From Undaria pinnatifida (taxonomy: Eukaryota; Sar; Phaeophyceae; Laminariales; Alariaceae), in contig JABAKD010000002.1 in NCBI GenBank assembly GCA_012845835.1, forward strand, positions 6,267,106-6,331,105: 64,000 nucleotides of DNA, in the 5' to 3' direction. Below the pieces are notes generated by a model. That model did not search any database, had not been told where the DNA came from, and saw only the letters and a program-made list of their open reading frames with translations. Below are positions 48,430-59,521 of this stretch, in pieces (position 1 is the first letter of the stretch; each line of letters opens with the position of its first letter). Position numbers and translations under genes: made by a program.

Positions 48430-50070
48430 GGTTTGTCCCCTTTGAGAATTTATAGTTTCCGCGCACATATTGAAATATCCCGTCCCCCGACCCCCCCCCC
48501 CCCCCCTCCCCTCCCCCTCCACTGACCTCTTTTTCATAACAAACGCCGACCCTTCCCCCCCCCGCCCCTCCGTCCCCCGATCCCCCCCCCCTTCCGCCTA
48601 GTCTGTCCAAACGCCCCACTCACAATCAAAATCGGCCTGAGTAATAAACACCTATACGCAGTTGATATCACGTCATTAATATTTTTCTGACCATCCATGA
48701 CGTAGTTTTCAATTATTCCCCCCCCCCCCCCCCCCCCCCATTTCAACGCCCCCTCTTTTCCGACCACCTACACGATCGCCTAGACCTAGCACCACGCGTA
48801 TAACAAGCTGCTACATATCATTGATCTCACAGCCGAAGTGTATTTGAATATTATTTGTGACCTAAACCTCCTAAAAATCCGCCCCCCCCCCACCCCCCTC
48901 TTGGTCTCCCTTACTCAAACGCCCCACCAAATATCGAAATCCGCCACATTAATAAACACTTCACACACAAGATATCACCTCATTATCTTTCGAGAGCCAT
49001 CCATGCCGCTGTGTTCCCCCCCCCCCCCCCCCCCCCCCTCCCCCCCCCCCCCGCTCCAACGCCCCCTCTTTCCCGACCACCTACACGATCGCCTAGACCT
49101 AGCACCACGCGTATAACAAGCTGCTACATATCATTGATCTCACAGCCGAAGTGTATTTGAATATTATTTGTAACCTACACCTCCCAAAAATCCCCCCCCC
49201 CCCCCCCTCTTGCTTTCCCTTACTCAAACGCCCCACCAAATATCGAAATCCGCCACATTAATAAACACTTCACGCACAGGATATCACCTCATAATCTTTC
49301 GAGAGCCATCCATGCCGCTGTGTTTCCCCCCCCCCCCCCGCCTCGAACGCCCCCTTCTTCCCCATCACCCGCACATTCGCCTAGACCTAGCACCACACGT
49401 ATAACAAACCCCTCACCTAAAGCCGTTCCCCCCCCCCCCCCCAACCCCGCCCCCACCCCCCCCGCCCCCACCCCCCACCCTCCCCCCCCCAACCCATCCC
49501 AACCCCACCCCCTCGAACACTCCACCCTCTCTTTACTCACTGATTGTACGAATTACCCCAGGATATACATGATAAACTGATGTTTTATTTCCAAAAATGT
49601 CACATTTATCCCCTCAAAATAATGTATAGTTTCCAGGCACATATTGAGCTGCCCCCCCCCCCCCCGCCCCCAATAATATACTGGTGCCAAAACCGTCAGA
49701 TTTATCCCCTCGAAAGGATTTATAGCTTACATGCACAAATTGCCCCTTCCCCCCCCCCCCCCCTTCGCCCCCCTCCAAACCCGCTCGCTTTTGATCAAAA
49801 CCAGGACCCCCTTTCCCTTCACAGCTGTCAGATTTTGTCCCCCTCAGAAACGGGTTTTATAGTTTCCGCGCACAGACTGACTAAAATCATCCTGTTGACC
49901 CTGATAGCAACACTGTAGTTGTAAGGGGAGTCGCCGACCTATATCCTTAATGAGGACACACAACTCGTAATGCGCGCGATCGGAGTATCACACACAGCTT
50001 GCAAAATGAGTTTCGACGAAATCTTCGATGTCACAGCTGGAATGTATTTTAATTTTTATAATATATATGG
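48430..50070 (+). mobile_element. Longest cytosine-rich element copy, with internal tandem repeats
   Basis: About 1.6 kb carrying many C tracts (48,487-48,507, 48,719-48,739, 49,016-49,052, 49,193-49,207, 49,325-49,339 and others). A unit of about 311 bases is repeated: CTGCTACATATCATTGATCTCAC occurs near 48,809 and 49,120. Its parts recur near 48,600-48,860, 48,860-49,170 and 49,170-49,410. A smaller repeat, TTTATCCCCTC then TATAG then GCACA then a C tract, recurs near 49,600, 49,700 and 49,835. The element ends with the family 3' end and TTTTTATAATATAT. It splits the upstream region of copy A, since copy B is continuous there. Confidence 0.65.
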
Positions 50071-50360
50071 ACGACGGTGGCACGTCTATCTGTGTTGTGC
50101 TGCGAGCGCTGTGCTTGCCTCTCAATTTAATGTTTCTATTGCATATACCATCATGTCGCTGCAATGTAAAAAGGTAACAATGCCCTATATAATTAGAAAG
50201 AAAAAAAATTTCAATATGACTTCAAAAAATTGCACATCCCCTACACCACAGTCCATATCAATGCCCTCAGACTATTGTGGCGTGGTATCGATCTTATCGT
50301 TCCATTTACATGCTCTCATCTGTTGTGGTATACGATCGGAATGCCGAAAGGATTCAAGGG

Positions 50361-50430
50361 CCGATGACGTATGGTTCACCACATAACATAGCGCTACTGC
50401 GTCTTCTTCTTGCCGTCGAACCGTTTACCT
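50361..50430 (+). promoter_or_regulatory. Conserved upstream block of epimerase copy A
   Basis: This is the counterpart of 30,341-30,408. GGTTCACCAC lies at 50,373-50,382, 115 bases before the ATG, followed by ACATAGCGCTACTGC and a TCTTCTTCTT tract. No TATA box stands out. It remains intact although a 1.6-kb element inserted about 300 bases upstream. Confidence 0.5.
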
Positions 50431-50496
50431 GACCACACAGATCCCAGCGACAGGCCCGACCCCAAAACTCACACCCGAGCGCGGAGGAAAGTTGAG

Positions 50497-53400
50497 ATGT
50501 CGAAGGCTTTAGGAAAGATCGCAGTCCTGAGCGTCGTCAGCCTCAACCTTGCTTCTGCAAAAAACACGGAGTCACCTAATCAGTCTATCCCCAAGCCGGA
50601 GTGCGATGCCAGCATTCCAGTGTCCATTCGGTATTCGTCGGTTTCCGAAAGACTGTACCTTGAGTCGGCGGACGGTAGCACCCGTGGCGGCTGTGTGACA
50701 CTGGCACATATATGGGAACATCAAAGAGGGAAGGCGCCTTTGTACGCTGTCGACCCCGTCAGCGGTGATTTTAGCGACAGCGTGACAGGGACATGGCTTC
50801 TAACGGAGGAACTGTGTGTGGAAGACGGAATCACGCTGAAGGTATGTTAACACCTTCCAACATCTTTCAACGCGTGTAGAGAGGCGGAACCATCCATCTG
50901 CATTTGGAAGTCGCTGGGTTCCAATACAGACATGATTATCGCTGCGTACACGCGGTGTGAGCATTTCACGTAAACGCGCGATACGGTTTGCTAGCCATTA
51001 TCGCCTAGTTCGGGCACGCTGAATGAATGACACTGAATACCATATACCGGGCGAAGACTAAATGTTGTGAACTTCCTTAATGACAATACGTACCTCTCAT
51101 TTTCACTGTTCTTTCGCGTTCAGGTGCATGGTTCTTCAGCCGGTGGTGAGGCTGACGAGTTACGCCTTCTGAGCACGAGCGATGTATTCATCAACCTGCG
51201 CGCTCACGGTGGAAGCCTCGACTTCTTGAGCACCAAGGTATACCGTTGGCTTCGAATAGTATGTCAAACGTCTAACGATGATATGCTATTCGTGCAGACC
51301 CATTTTATGTTTGTTTGCTACAAAACAACGTTGTGTCAAGACAGCCGCAGGTTGACATCACCATTGAAACATTGGTCGCTGTTGATCTCAGCTGAGCTCG
51401 CGTAAGGGTATATGTTTCCACAAATTCGATTCAAGTTTGATTGTACACCCACACTTTCTCCTGAAAGCCAATTCGTAGGGCAAATCCCAAATACTTTAAG
51501 AACAGTGTTCGGCGTGCCACACCTACGCATCATTTTGGCTACACGGTACAATGCGCCCCAGATTACATTTAAACATTGCTTTACATAACCTCCCAACCGT
51601 TATTGGAGTCCACTTTGACAGTTGTTCCCTCACCTGTGAACGGCCCTTACGTGGTTAACGAGACTTTAAGCTTTTTCTCTCGTTTGCTCGTTTCGTTTTC
51701 GGAACGTTTTAGAGTTGGTCACAGCGCAGTACATTAGATCCTCCTTATCTTGTACACCGTTTGAAATGCGGGCATTGTCCTCGCAACCCCAACTGGCGCC
51801 CATCGTATCAGGTTTTCGCGTGGGACACCTCATCCAACGCCCCCGACAAAGACGAAGACGACGGTCGGTCATATATCAGCGCCGTCTCAGAGGTCATCAC
51901 CGACGACACCCAGACGTGCAGTGGCCGAGCCAAGAAGAACATGGGAGAGGCAAGGATGGACATCGAGGACAGCGAAATGGGTTACCTCGGATATCATGGC
52001 AGCGAAAGCTACGGACTGACTTGGAAGGTAACAAGAAAAATATGAAAATACGTGGAAGTGTGGTGAGCTAAACCTTTATTTTTCCCCATCCGCCGGAGGA
52101 TAAAAAAAAAAAAGACAAACATCCTGCCTGAGACGTGAAGGCAGAGCTGATATCGGTAGATATTTCAATCAGAGTTTCACTCATTACTTGGGAAATATGC
52201 TGGGCAGGCCGTGTATGCGTTGTTAGGGCAACGTCGGCGATGTGACCGCTAATATGCTGCGTATGCCGCAACAACCGCAACAGCACACTAGTTGTAAATT
52301 TCGAATGTTGGCTGACTAATCCTGAACAACATCATGAACGATTTGAAATTTCTGATGCCTATTTTCTTTTTTTCCACACGCGATCGACCTCTACTTGGAC
52401 ATGTCGATCAATACAATCAGGTGCGCGGGTTCTGTGTGGACAAGAGCAACCACGAAGTGTTTGAGAATGTCAACGTTTACGGAAACATCTACGACTCGGA
52501 CATCCACCACAACAACTTCGGGGTTTACACGTACGGCCACCAGCAGGGGGACTGGAGAAGGAACAAGATGCATGACAATTCGGGGTACGGCTTCGACCCC
52601 CACGATGACAGCGACTTCCTCACCATCCACGACAACGAGGTGTACGACAACGGGTACCACGGCATCATCGCCTCAAAGCGCTGCAATTGGGTGTCAATCC
52701 AGGTACTGCCTATGTCAAGTCGTGCACAGGTAGTATCGCAGCGGATTTTTGACACAGGGATCGTCAGGGGGTTATCCGTCATGTAACGAACGGAATCGTG
52801 GTGGTTGTGATATTTCCCCTGCTAACCGTCGTTTTCTGATCGCGAATAAACATCAAGGCAATACAGTGACCCTTTTGCGCCAATGAAATTTTTTTTACAG
52901 TAGAACCCTTTACGGTCTCAACAAACGTTCGCTGTGTAGACTTCAAGTGTTGAGATTAACAACCTACAATGTATATAACCACCAATGCGTCTCATTCTCG
53001 TCGTAATATAGGGAAACGAAGTCTATGGCGGTGCTTCCTCGTCTGCTGGGATTTTCCTTCACCGGAGCAGCGACGACGCCATTGTCAAAGGTAAGCAGCA
53101 AAAAACAACGGTTCCTTCGTGTGCGTACAACCATGTTGCCGGTGTAGGCCGACCAGATGAATGGGCCACGTTGTGCTTGTGGTGAAGGTTGAGGCAACAC
53201 AGCGGTACAACACAACGTGCTGTTGACATTTAATAGGTCGACGTGCTGTTGCGTGTTTATTGCCCGTCTAATAGCCCACAGGCGTGGATGCAGTAGTGGT
53301 GTTCAAGTAAACGTATAGTCAGGAGATGATGGTGCAGCTACCCGGGTCGAGACGACACCGCTAATGTGTGCAGAAAAGAGTACGCATAAGAGATGCGGGG

Positions 53401-54602
53401 AGCGCGTTCTGAAAGGTAGTATCGTAATGGCTTAGCTTGCCGGGCTAGGCTAGAGAAGGAAGCACCCTAAGTTGCGGCGGATCCCCGAACTATTGCTGCT
53501 GGAATGCTAAGAGCTAGAGAGCGTTTAATCCAGATCCGTGGCGTATGATACCACCAACCACTCTCTCGGTTGATGATGTCGTGCTGATGTCGTCTGTCTA
53601 ACTCGTAAAATCCGTCGTTTTCGTCTGCGTTAGGCAACTACGTCCACGACAACGGCGACGCTGGGCTAGCCATGATGGAGTCCTTTAACGCCGACGTGTC
53701 CGACAATTTCTTCGAGAACAACAAGTATGGCGTTAGGTTCTCCGTAGGATGCGGCCACAACGTCTTTTCCGAGAACGTCATCAGCGGATCTGCCAAGTAA
53801 GTATGCAGTAAAGTTTCGAGAAGACCAATGCTCCGGTATGAGGGTCAAGGTTTGGGAGCTTTTCTGCAGTGGCTCGGGGTCCTTCGCGCAAGTGAATCCA
53901 CTGTTCCTTTACGGCCTTAAGCTATGGTGCTGATATAATTTTCCAAATCGATTCGCACTGGAGTGGGAATCTACGATGCACCTAAGAAAAACGCGGAAAG
54001 TACATTCAGCAGAAACACACAAAGTCATTCGTGCTAAGGACTCTAACCAGGGGGTAAAAACGTGTACCCCCCCCCCCCCCTCTACCGTAGGTCAGAAAGG
54101 AGTCCCTCATATCACCCAGTCTGTTCCGCCACTTGTCAGAAAGGAATTTTCGGGGCCTTCGTCGTAGCGTCGCAGGCGTTGATCGCTATAGTTGGAATGT
54201 TCGATGTTTAACAAACACGCGACGACAAATAAACAAGAGAGTCACTAACTGTTTCGATTGTGCCACCGTATTTCTCCTTGCCCATTGCATTCCCTGTCCA
54301 GATACAACATCTACTCGTACCTTGGATCCGACGCGCCCGATGTGGTGGAGTCAGGACGATCCCAGGACAACGAGTTCCACGACAACCACATTATCGGAGG
54401 TGTCGAAAGCATCAAGCTAATGGACGCCGATGGTACCAAGTTCATTGACAACGCCTTCGAGGACGCTACCACGATCCGTTTCGATGACTCAAAGAAAACC
54501 GTCATGCTAGGAAATATTGGCCTCAACAACAGCAAGCTCAAGGTCGCCAACGGGGCTTCGTTCGATGCGAGTTCTGACCATGGCTTCGAGCCAATCAGCT
54601 AA
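50497..54602 (+). CDS. Mannuronan C-5-epimerase, secreted (copy A), 7 exons, 499 aa
   Basis: This is the same enzyme as copy B, acting on alginate outside the cell. Exons: 50,497-50,841; 51,124-51,237; 51,812-52,027; 52,421-52,702; 53,012-53,090; 53,634-53,796; 54,302-54,602. Introns are GT-AG, mostly with GTA donors. The lengths sum to 1,500 nt with no internal stop, and phases and exon sizes equal those of copy B. Residues 1-21 (MSKALGKIAVLSVVSLNLASA) form a signal peptide. Residues 22-225 precede the beta-helix part. Exon 4 holds YGFDPHDDSD, with DPHD at 284-287, and HGIIASKRC at about 305-313. Exon 5 holds GIFLHRSSDD; exons 6-7 hold further Asn-rich helix turns, ending FEPIS. The ATG at 50,497 was chosen because it starts the signal peptide. 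Intron 3 contains a poly(A)-tailed insertion. No domain is missing. Activity is inferred from the conserved motif. Confidence 0.93.
52040..52112 (+). mobile_element. Poly(A)-tailed element, 5'-truncated, in intron 3 of copy A
   Basis: It matches the last part of the element at 1,920-2,041: ATGAAAATACG, GGAAGTGTGGTGAGCTAAA, CTTTATTTTTCCCC and ATCCGCCGGAGGAT, then about 12 A. It starts only 13 bases after the donor site. It lies in the sense orientation of the gene, and the 3' splice site downstream is unaffected. No clear target-site duplication was found. Confidence 0.7.
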
Positions 54603-55990
54603 CGACCAATGATCGGCGGTGTCTTGTGGGCTTCCTCATATGTATTTATACATAGTTCTTACAACGCTAATCGTGTCGGATATATCGAATGCCATCACAC
54701 TTGCCTGGTGTTGACTCTGTTGTACGGTGCATGCTTTCGATGTTTTCATCCTCACCCGTCCCACGTTTCGGGGACGAGTGGCCGCATAGTGGTTGCTACC
54801 AGGTATTGATTGTGTTGAGGTAGGTTCTTCACCACGCGACACACGGTTAGGGAGCCAGTGGTCACATTAAAGCCGCTATCAGGTCTTGATTTTCTTGGAA
54901 TACCCACCATCTCAACTTTGTGTCGCTGACAGGTCACACATGTTTGCCGCTTTATTGGTTTAGTTTTGCGACGTCCTGGTCCCGTGCTCCAGTGGTGGGC
55001 TGTCCAGCTATGACCCCTTCGTTTGGGATGGTTCATTTCGCTGGCAGCAGTGATATTTGTCATGTGTGTGGGTATCGAGGGATCACGGGAGTACTGTTGG
55101 TAATGTGTTGGTGTCCTTCGGAAACCAGGGGTGTGGAGTGTGCGGTTGTCGAGTGGCGCCTGCGTTGTGATATATACCGTCTGTTGAGTGAACAATGTAA
55201 GGGAAATAACGAGGTCCCCTGTAAGTTAGTTCGAATGTGTTTATATCGGCATTTGAACAGTTTACTGGTGCATATTTGTAGTGCGTTCATGTCGCTTCCG
55301 TAGGGAGCTTGCTGTAGACGTGAGGGTGTCGTTGACGAAAGGCGTTGATGTTTCACACATTTTTATGAATAGTATACCGCTACGATCAAGTTAAGTTGTT
55401 CTTATAAAAAATCCCGACGGAGGTCCGGTTGGCGCAATGCTTTTTGTGTTGCGAAGACGCTTCGGATTGCTGTACGTCTGCCGTGAAGTGAACATTTTAG
55501 GCAAACAGGGAGGACCCGCACAAATTCGTGCCATCAGAATAGTGTCGGTATTTTTACAGTTTAGTAAAGAGTATACATAATGTGTTTATGTCTTTCGGTT
55601 AGCACGTTTAAGGTAAAGGCGGATGGTGTGGTTGGCGTAGTGGTCTTCGTGTTTCCGATATTGCTATGAATATGGTAAAGTTCAGAAAAAGTGCTGCTGG
55701 TCCAATACAAGACCCAGGCTGAGGTTCCCGTGTGCCTTCTATGCTTAGGCGTTGTAACCTCTGTGCTGCAGAGATGGTTAAACATATTGCACAACTACTG
55801 TATGATCAATTGTTACTGTTATTATACGAAGGCTCTGCGGGTCCGTTGGTGTTGTACCCCAACAGGAAGTATATATGTACCAATAGGTCTGGTGGATTAG
55901 CTGTAAGGGCACATGCAATTAATTACTTGGTTTCCCTACAACTTTTTCCTAAGAGTGTGATATGTAGAGTCTCACAAATGTTGTAGTCAT
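54603..55990 (+). repeat. Downstream flank of epimerase copy A
   Basis: This is the inverted match of the downstream flanks of copies B and C. Examples are 54,603-54,720 with the complement of 25,910-26,035 and 55,090-55,165 with that of 8,870-8,955. Similarity fades after about 55.5 kb. No separate gene is supported. No canonical polyadenylation signal close to the stop is evident. Confidence 0.5.
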
Positions 55991-56494
55991 TGCACGCAAG
56001 GGGAGCGGCAGGAGGTTCTGCTCCTAAGATGAGGAGCTCTATATCTCGTCCGAAGCATGATTTTGAAGTTGCAAGCCAGCGGTGTGTCGAAACCCGGACA
56101 ATGAGTAGGCGTGGAAAATTATTGGGCGGTTGACACCCACGGTGGTCAGTTGGAACAACGCAACATTATACAAGGCTAACCTTCGTGACCCTTTCTCTGC
56201 GGTGTGATGGTTCCAGGGGTCTTGTTTTTAATTACTGACCAACATTGCGGGTGTTTCTTATGCCATATCTCCGCTCAACCAGTACGTGTCGTACTGCTCT
56301 ACTTATTCTGTCATATCACCTCTTGATGGTAAATTTTACGTTTAACAAGCGACTATGTTGTCGATCAATGAATCGCGAGGTTGTAGGCTACATATGGGCA
56401 GCAACATAGATGTCCTTGATACGGGCCATTGGTGAAGGTTACGTAGTCATGCATGGAGTACCCGATAGAAGGTTGGACATATTACGTATTGTGC
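55990..56494. other. Stretch without recognisable gene
   Basis: A worn relative of the palindrome-bearing element is visible at about 56,000-56,130 (CTCCTAAGATGAGGAGCTC, then TGATTTTGAAG). Otherwise I see nothing before the copia LTR. Confidence 0.4.
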
Positions 56495-56927
56495 TATGGA
56501 AATGTTAGCAAATAGGCGTTATGGGTCAATGTTCAGTAGCACTGCTCTTGTGTATCGTAGATCTCACATTTGTCGGTTCGAGTATAGCGTACGTATTTGT
56601 GCGGAAGGATTACTTCCGTGCGATTTTCCGCTTGATATCCGGGTAGCTCTCTCTCTTGTGGATCTCTTTTTCAGATATTTTTGGATCACAGCTGTCCTGG
56701 TCATCTCTGGAAAGCAGCCGTCGTCTGGGCTGCCGCAACTCTGCGGTTTATATCTGTGTGTATTGGCGAAATTAAGCGCCACCGTTGTACTATTCAACAT
56801 CTTCGCCATATCTCGGAAGCACTTCGTTTTCCAGGCTATCCTCTCGCACCGTGCCATCACCTCGACTAACGTCGACAGCACAGCCTTTCAAACGACCGTG
56901 CCAGGGTATCGTACACTATTCGTGTCA
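56495..56927 (+). repeat. 5' LTR of the copia element
   Basis: It aligns with 63,222-63,657 over its whole length and ends CGTGTCA. The expected 5' TG has become TA. After it, GTTTAGAAGCC is a weak match to the initiator-tRNA-Met primer-binding site typical of copia. The leader up to the gag region is about 1 kb long. Confidence 0.85.
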
Positions 56928-57980
56928 AGTTTAGAAGCCTCGTGCGTGTGAGTGGGGGCCTGCGGCGACTGTGCGTCTAATGCTGTCGATAAGTGCTGTG
57001 GAGAGCAAACCCGTCCTTCACGATTTGGATATTTTTGGATCCTCCAGGATTTTGATATTTCTGGAGTTTGTTACGCGGGGAGCTACTGCCGGTGCCTGCT
57101 TTCTGCTGGAGGCCACACTGAGTCAACCCGCTTGCTTACTGGGCCCGACCTGATCAACTGGGCTCTCGGCTGCACTTTCGATACGCTACAGTTTGTGTAA
57201 AGCATTTCAGAGCACAACGTCTAGGCGTTCATTTCAGTCGGCGAATAGGCTTGTGCAGGGTTTTAGTTCTGCGCGCGGCGCACCGTTCTCAGTGCTCTTT
57301 GCGTTTGTAACTGGCGACCGAAATTGCCTGCGTGTGGTTCTCTCGCGAAGCATTGTTTATCCAAAATAGCTCCCACGTACCGAGTTGCCGGCTTGGTAGC
57401 GTGTGTAGTCTTAGGATACGACTGCTAGCTGGTAGCCGCCTGCTACTGCCGCTACACGTACATGACCCACTCACGTTATCTTACGTGCGCGTTGTAGTGT
57501 ACGCGAGGTATTCCTGCGCGTTTTCGTATACGCGAGGTAGGTCTGTCCAAGATATCTTCCTTGTGCTGGGTTTTGATCGGTTCGTGTGTATGCTGTGGAT
57601 CTGACCAGGCCTGTTTGCATCCGTGCAGCAGTCAAACGTCTACGCTGCAAGACGCGTTGAAAGTCTCAACAGTGCATCTGACCCGTGTATCTGGAGGACG
57701 AAGCCGGAGCTGGCTACTCGGTCGTCTCAACACCGCAGCTTCGCCACTTGTGGTTGGTCATAATCTGTGCTCGACGGGGCGCGGTGGTCTGGGCGGACGC
57801 TGGATGGCTAACGCCGGACGTGGGTCGTGAGCTACGGAGCTGCGACCTGAACTAAGCGTACCCCTGTGTAGCATTGCACCGTATACTTCGTAGAGGCGCC
57901 GACCCTTCTCGGGCTCTCGGGGCGTCGTGCGCGTGCCGAAAACCTGACCGTGCCCGGGAGTGTGCCCCTGGCTTTTAGGG

Positions 57981-59184
57981 ATGGCGGAATCATCGACCTC
58001 CGGGCTCCACCGCATGCTGGACGCCGTTAGGAACATCTCGGGGCAGCAGGGTTTCGCGCGTAGAATACAAAACTCTGGAACGCAATTTACCTCTTCGCGC
58101 CGTATCTTAAGCCCATCCTAGCCGAGACCGACAGCCCTGCGGAACCTGAGCCGGATGAGGGAGGTAGGGCCAAGTGGGACCAGGCAAGCAGTCGCTTGTT
58201 CTCCCTCCTCCTCTTCGTCAACTTCGGGTCTGTGCACGCAACCGGTTTTACTCACGATGAGGCGGCGGATGTAACGGCGGCGTGGAAGGCCCTCAAAGAG
58301 CATTTCGACGTTCACACACAGGAATCTCGGCGCGCGTGTCACAGAGAGCTTTTCGGCCTTCATCATCTGGCGGGCGGGGATCCCATCGATTTCTTCACGA
58401 CAGGAATGGATATCAATATTCACCTCCAGGGCCTAGGGAAGGAGATATTCAAGGACGTCTAGTCAGACATCATGCTCTTTAACCTGACGAAGGTCCCAGA
58501 GTTGAAGTACATCCGTGAGATGAACTACCGTGGAGAAATCATGTCCAGTGACTGTCACAAGGAGACAGCCAACCGTTTCTACGTAGACCAGCAGCCGCGA
58601 AACGCGTCTAGGCCCGTGTTCTCGGGCCAGGGGGCCGCGATGCGGCGTCCTCATCCGACAAGTGCCATCAATGCAAGGCGTGCGGGCATTTCGAGCGTGA
58701 CGGCCCCCAACAAGTGCAGAAGAACCGTCCGAGGCCGGGGAAGAAAAAGTGCAAGAACAACCGGGGCGGTAGTGGGGGGAGTGTTCAGCCGAAATGGTGC
58801 TCCTACGACAACACCACCACGCACAGCGATGCTGAGTTTCAGAAAAATCAGGAGGTTCGCGCGAACAAGCATGAAGAGCTCAAAGGCTTGGTTGCCAACC
58901 TAGAGCTGCTGCATTCCGCTGGTCAGGTCAACCTGCCCAACATCGGGAGCGCTCACTTGGCGCAATCGACTCCAGCGACGGCCATGCAGTCTCCCGCTGA
59001 GCCGGCGTCGTTCCGGTTCTCCTTCGGCGCCCAGCACGCTCCACCGGCAGCGGAAACTTCGTCTTCTGTTTTTTTCATACGCCTCCAGCGGCGTCTGCCG
59101 CCACTTCGGCGGCACCTTAATCTATCTCTTCAAAGCCGTCTGCCTAAGACCACCGCTTGCCTTCAGGGTTTTTCGGTGAGTTAA
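57981..59184 (+). pseudogene. copia gag region, broken
   Basis: An ATG at 57,981 opens a frame that soon stops. The gag-like core is at 58,196-58,462 (DVTAAWKALKEHFDVHTQES, then HHLAGGDPIDFF and LQGLGKEIF), ended by TAG at 58,460-58,462. The zinc knuckle at 58,663-58,704 reads CHQCKACGHFERDG. The CX2CX4HX4C pattern is kept except that the last Cys is Gly. A following basic, Gly-rich stretch and a long open part run to 59,184. At least one stop and one frame change separate the parts. Confidence 0.8.
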
Positions 59185-59209
59185 TGGCGACTCCTGCGGA
59201 GATGTCGCT

Positions 59210-59520
59210 TGCTCCTTTTCGCTCGGACGGATCGTGCATCAAGATGGTTGTGAACAGCAGAGCGACAAACAACTACCTCGACCATGCGATTACACCAGGA
59301 GTGTGAGCCTTCATGTGCGACGTCAAAGATTTTCAAGTCCCTCACACAATCGTCGCCGCCGGAGAGCATCTCCTCAAGGGCGTAACAACGGGGACTACAT
59401 TCGGCGCCGTCACGGACGACAACGGAAATGACCGGCACCTCTCCTTTCGCGTAGGTTTGGTCCCGGACGTAGGCACCAACCTCTTTTCCGTGACCGCGGC
59501 GATGCAGAAAGAGCGGCGAC
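59210..59520 (+). pseudogene. copia aspartic protease region, catalytic motif lost
   Basis: The frame near 59,240 reads MVVNSRATNNYLDH where copia proteases have D-S-G-A-T-N. Both the catalytic Asp and the Gly are changed. A TGA follows within a few codons, and the remainder (VPHTIVAAGEHLLKGVTTGT, then VPDVGTNLFSV) continues in another frame to about 59,510. Confidence 0.75.
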
Positions 59521-59521
59521 G

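Noticed and set aside
49289-49918. Proline- or glycine-rich open frames on both strands, up to 124 codons
   Set aside because: They are translations of long C/G tracts inside the cytosine-rich element. Composition is monotonous and frames are not conserved between copies.
52334-52786. Exon 4 of copy A read as a free-standing 150-codon gene
   Set aside because: The extra residues at both ends are intron sequence. GT-AG boundaries and the matching exon in copy B define 52,421-52,702.
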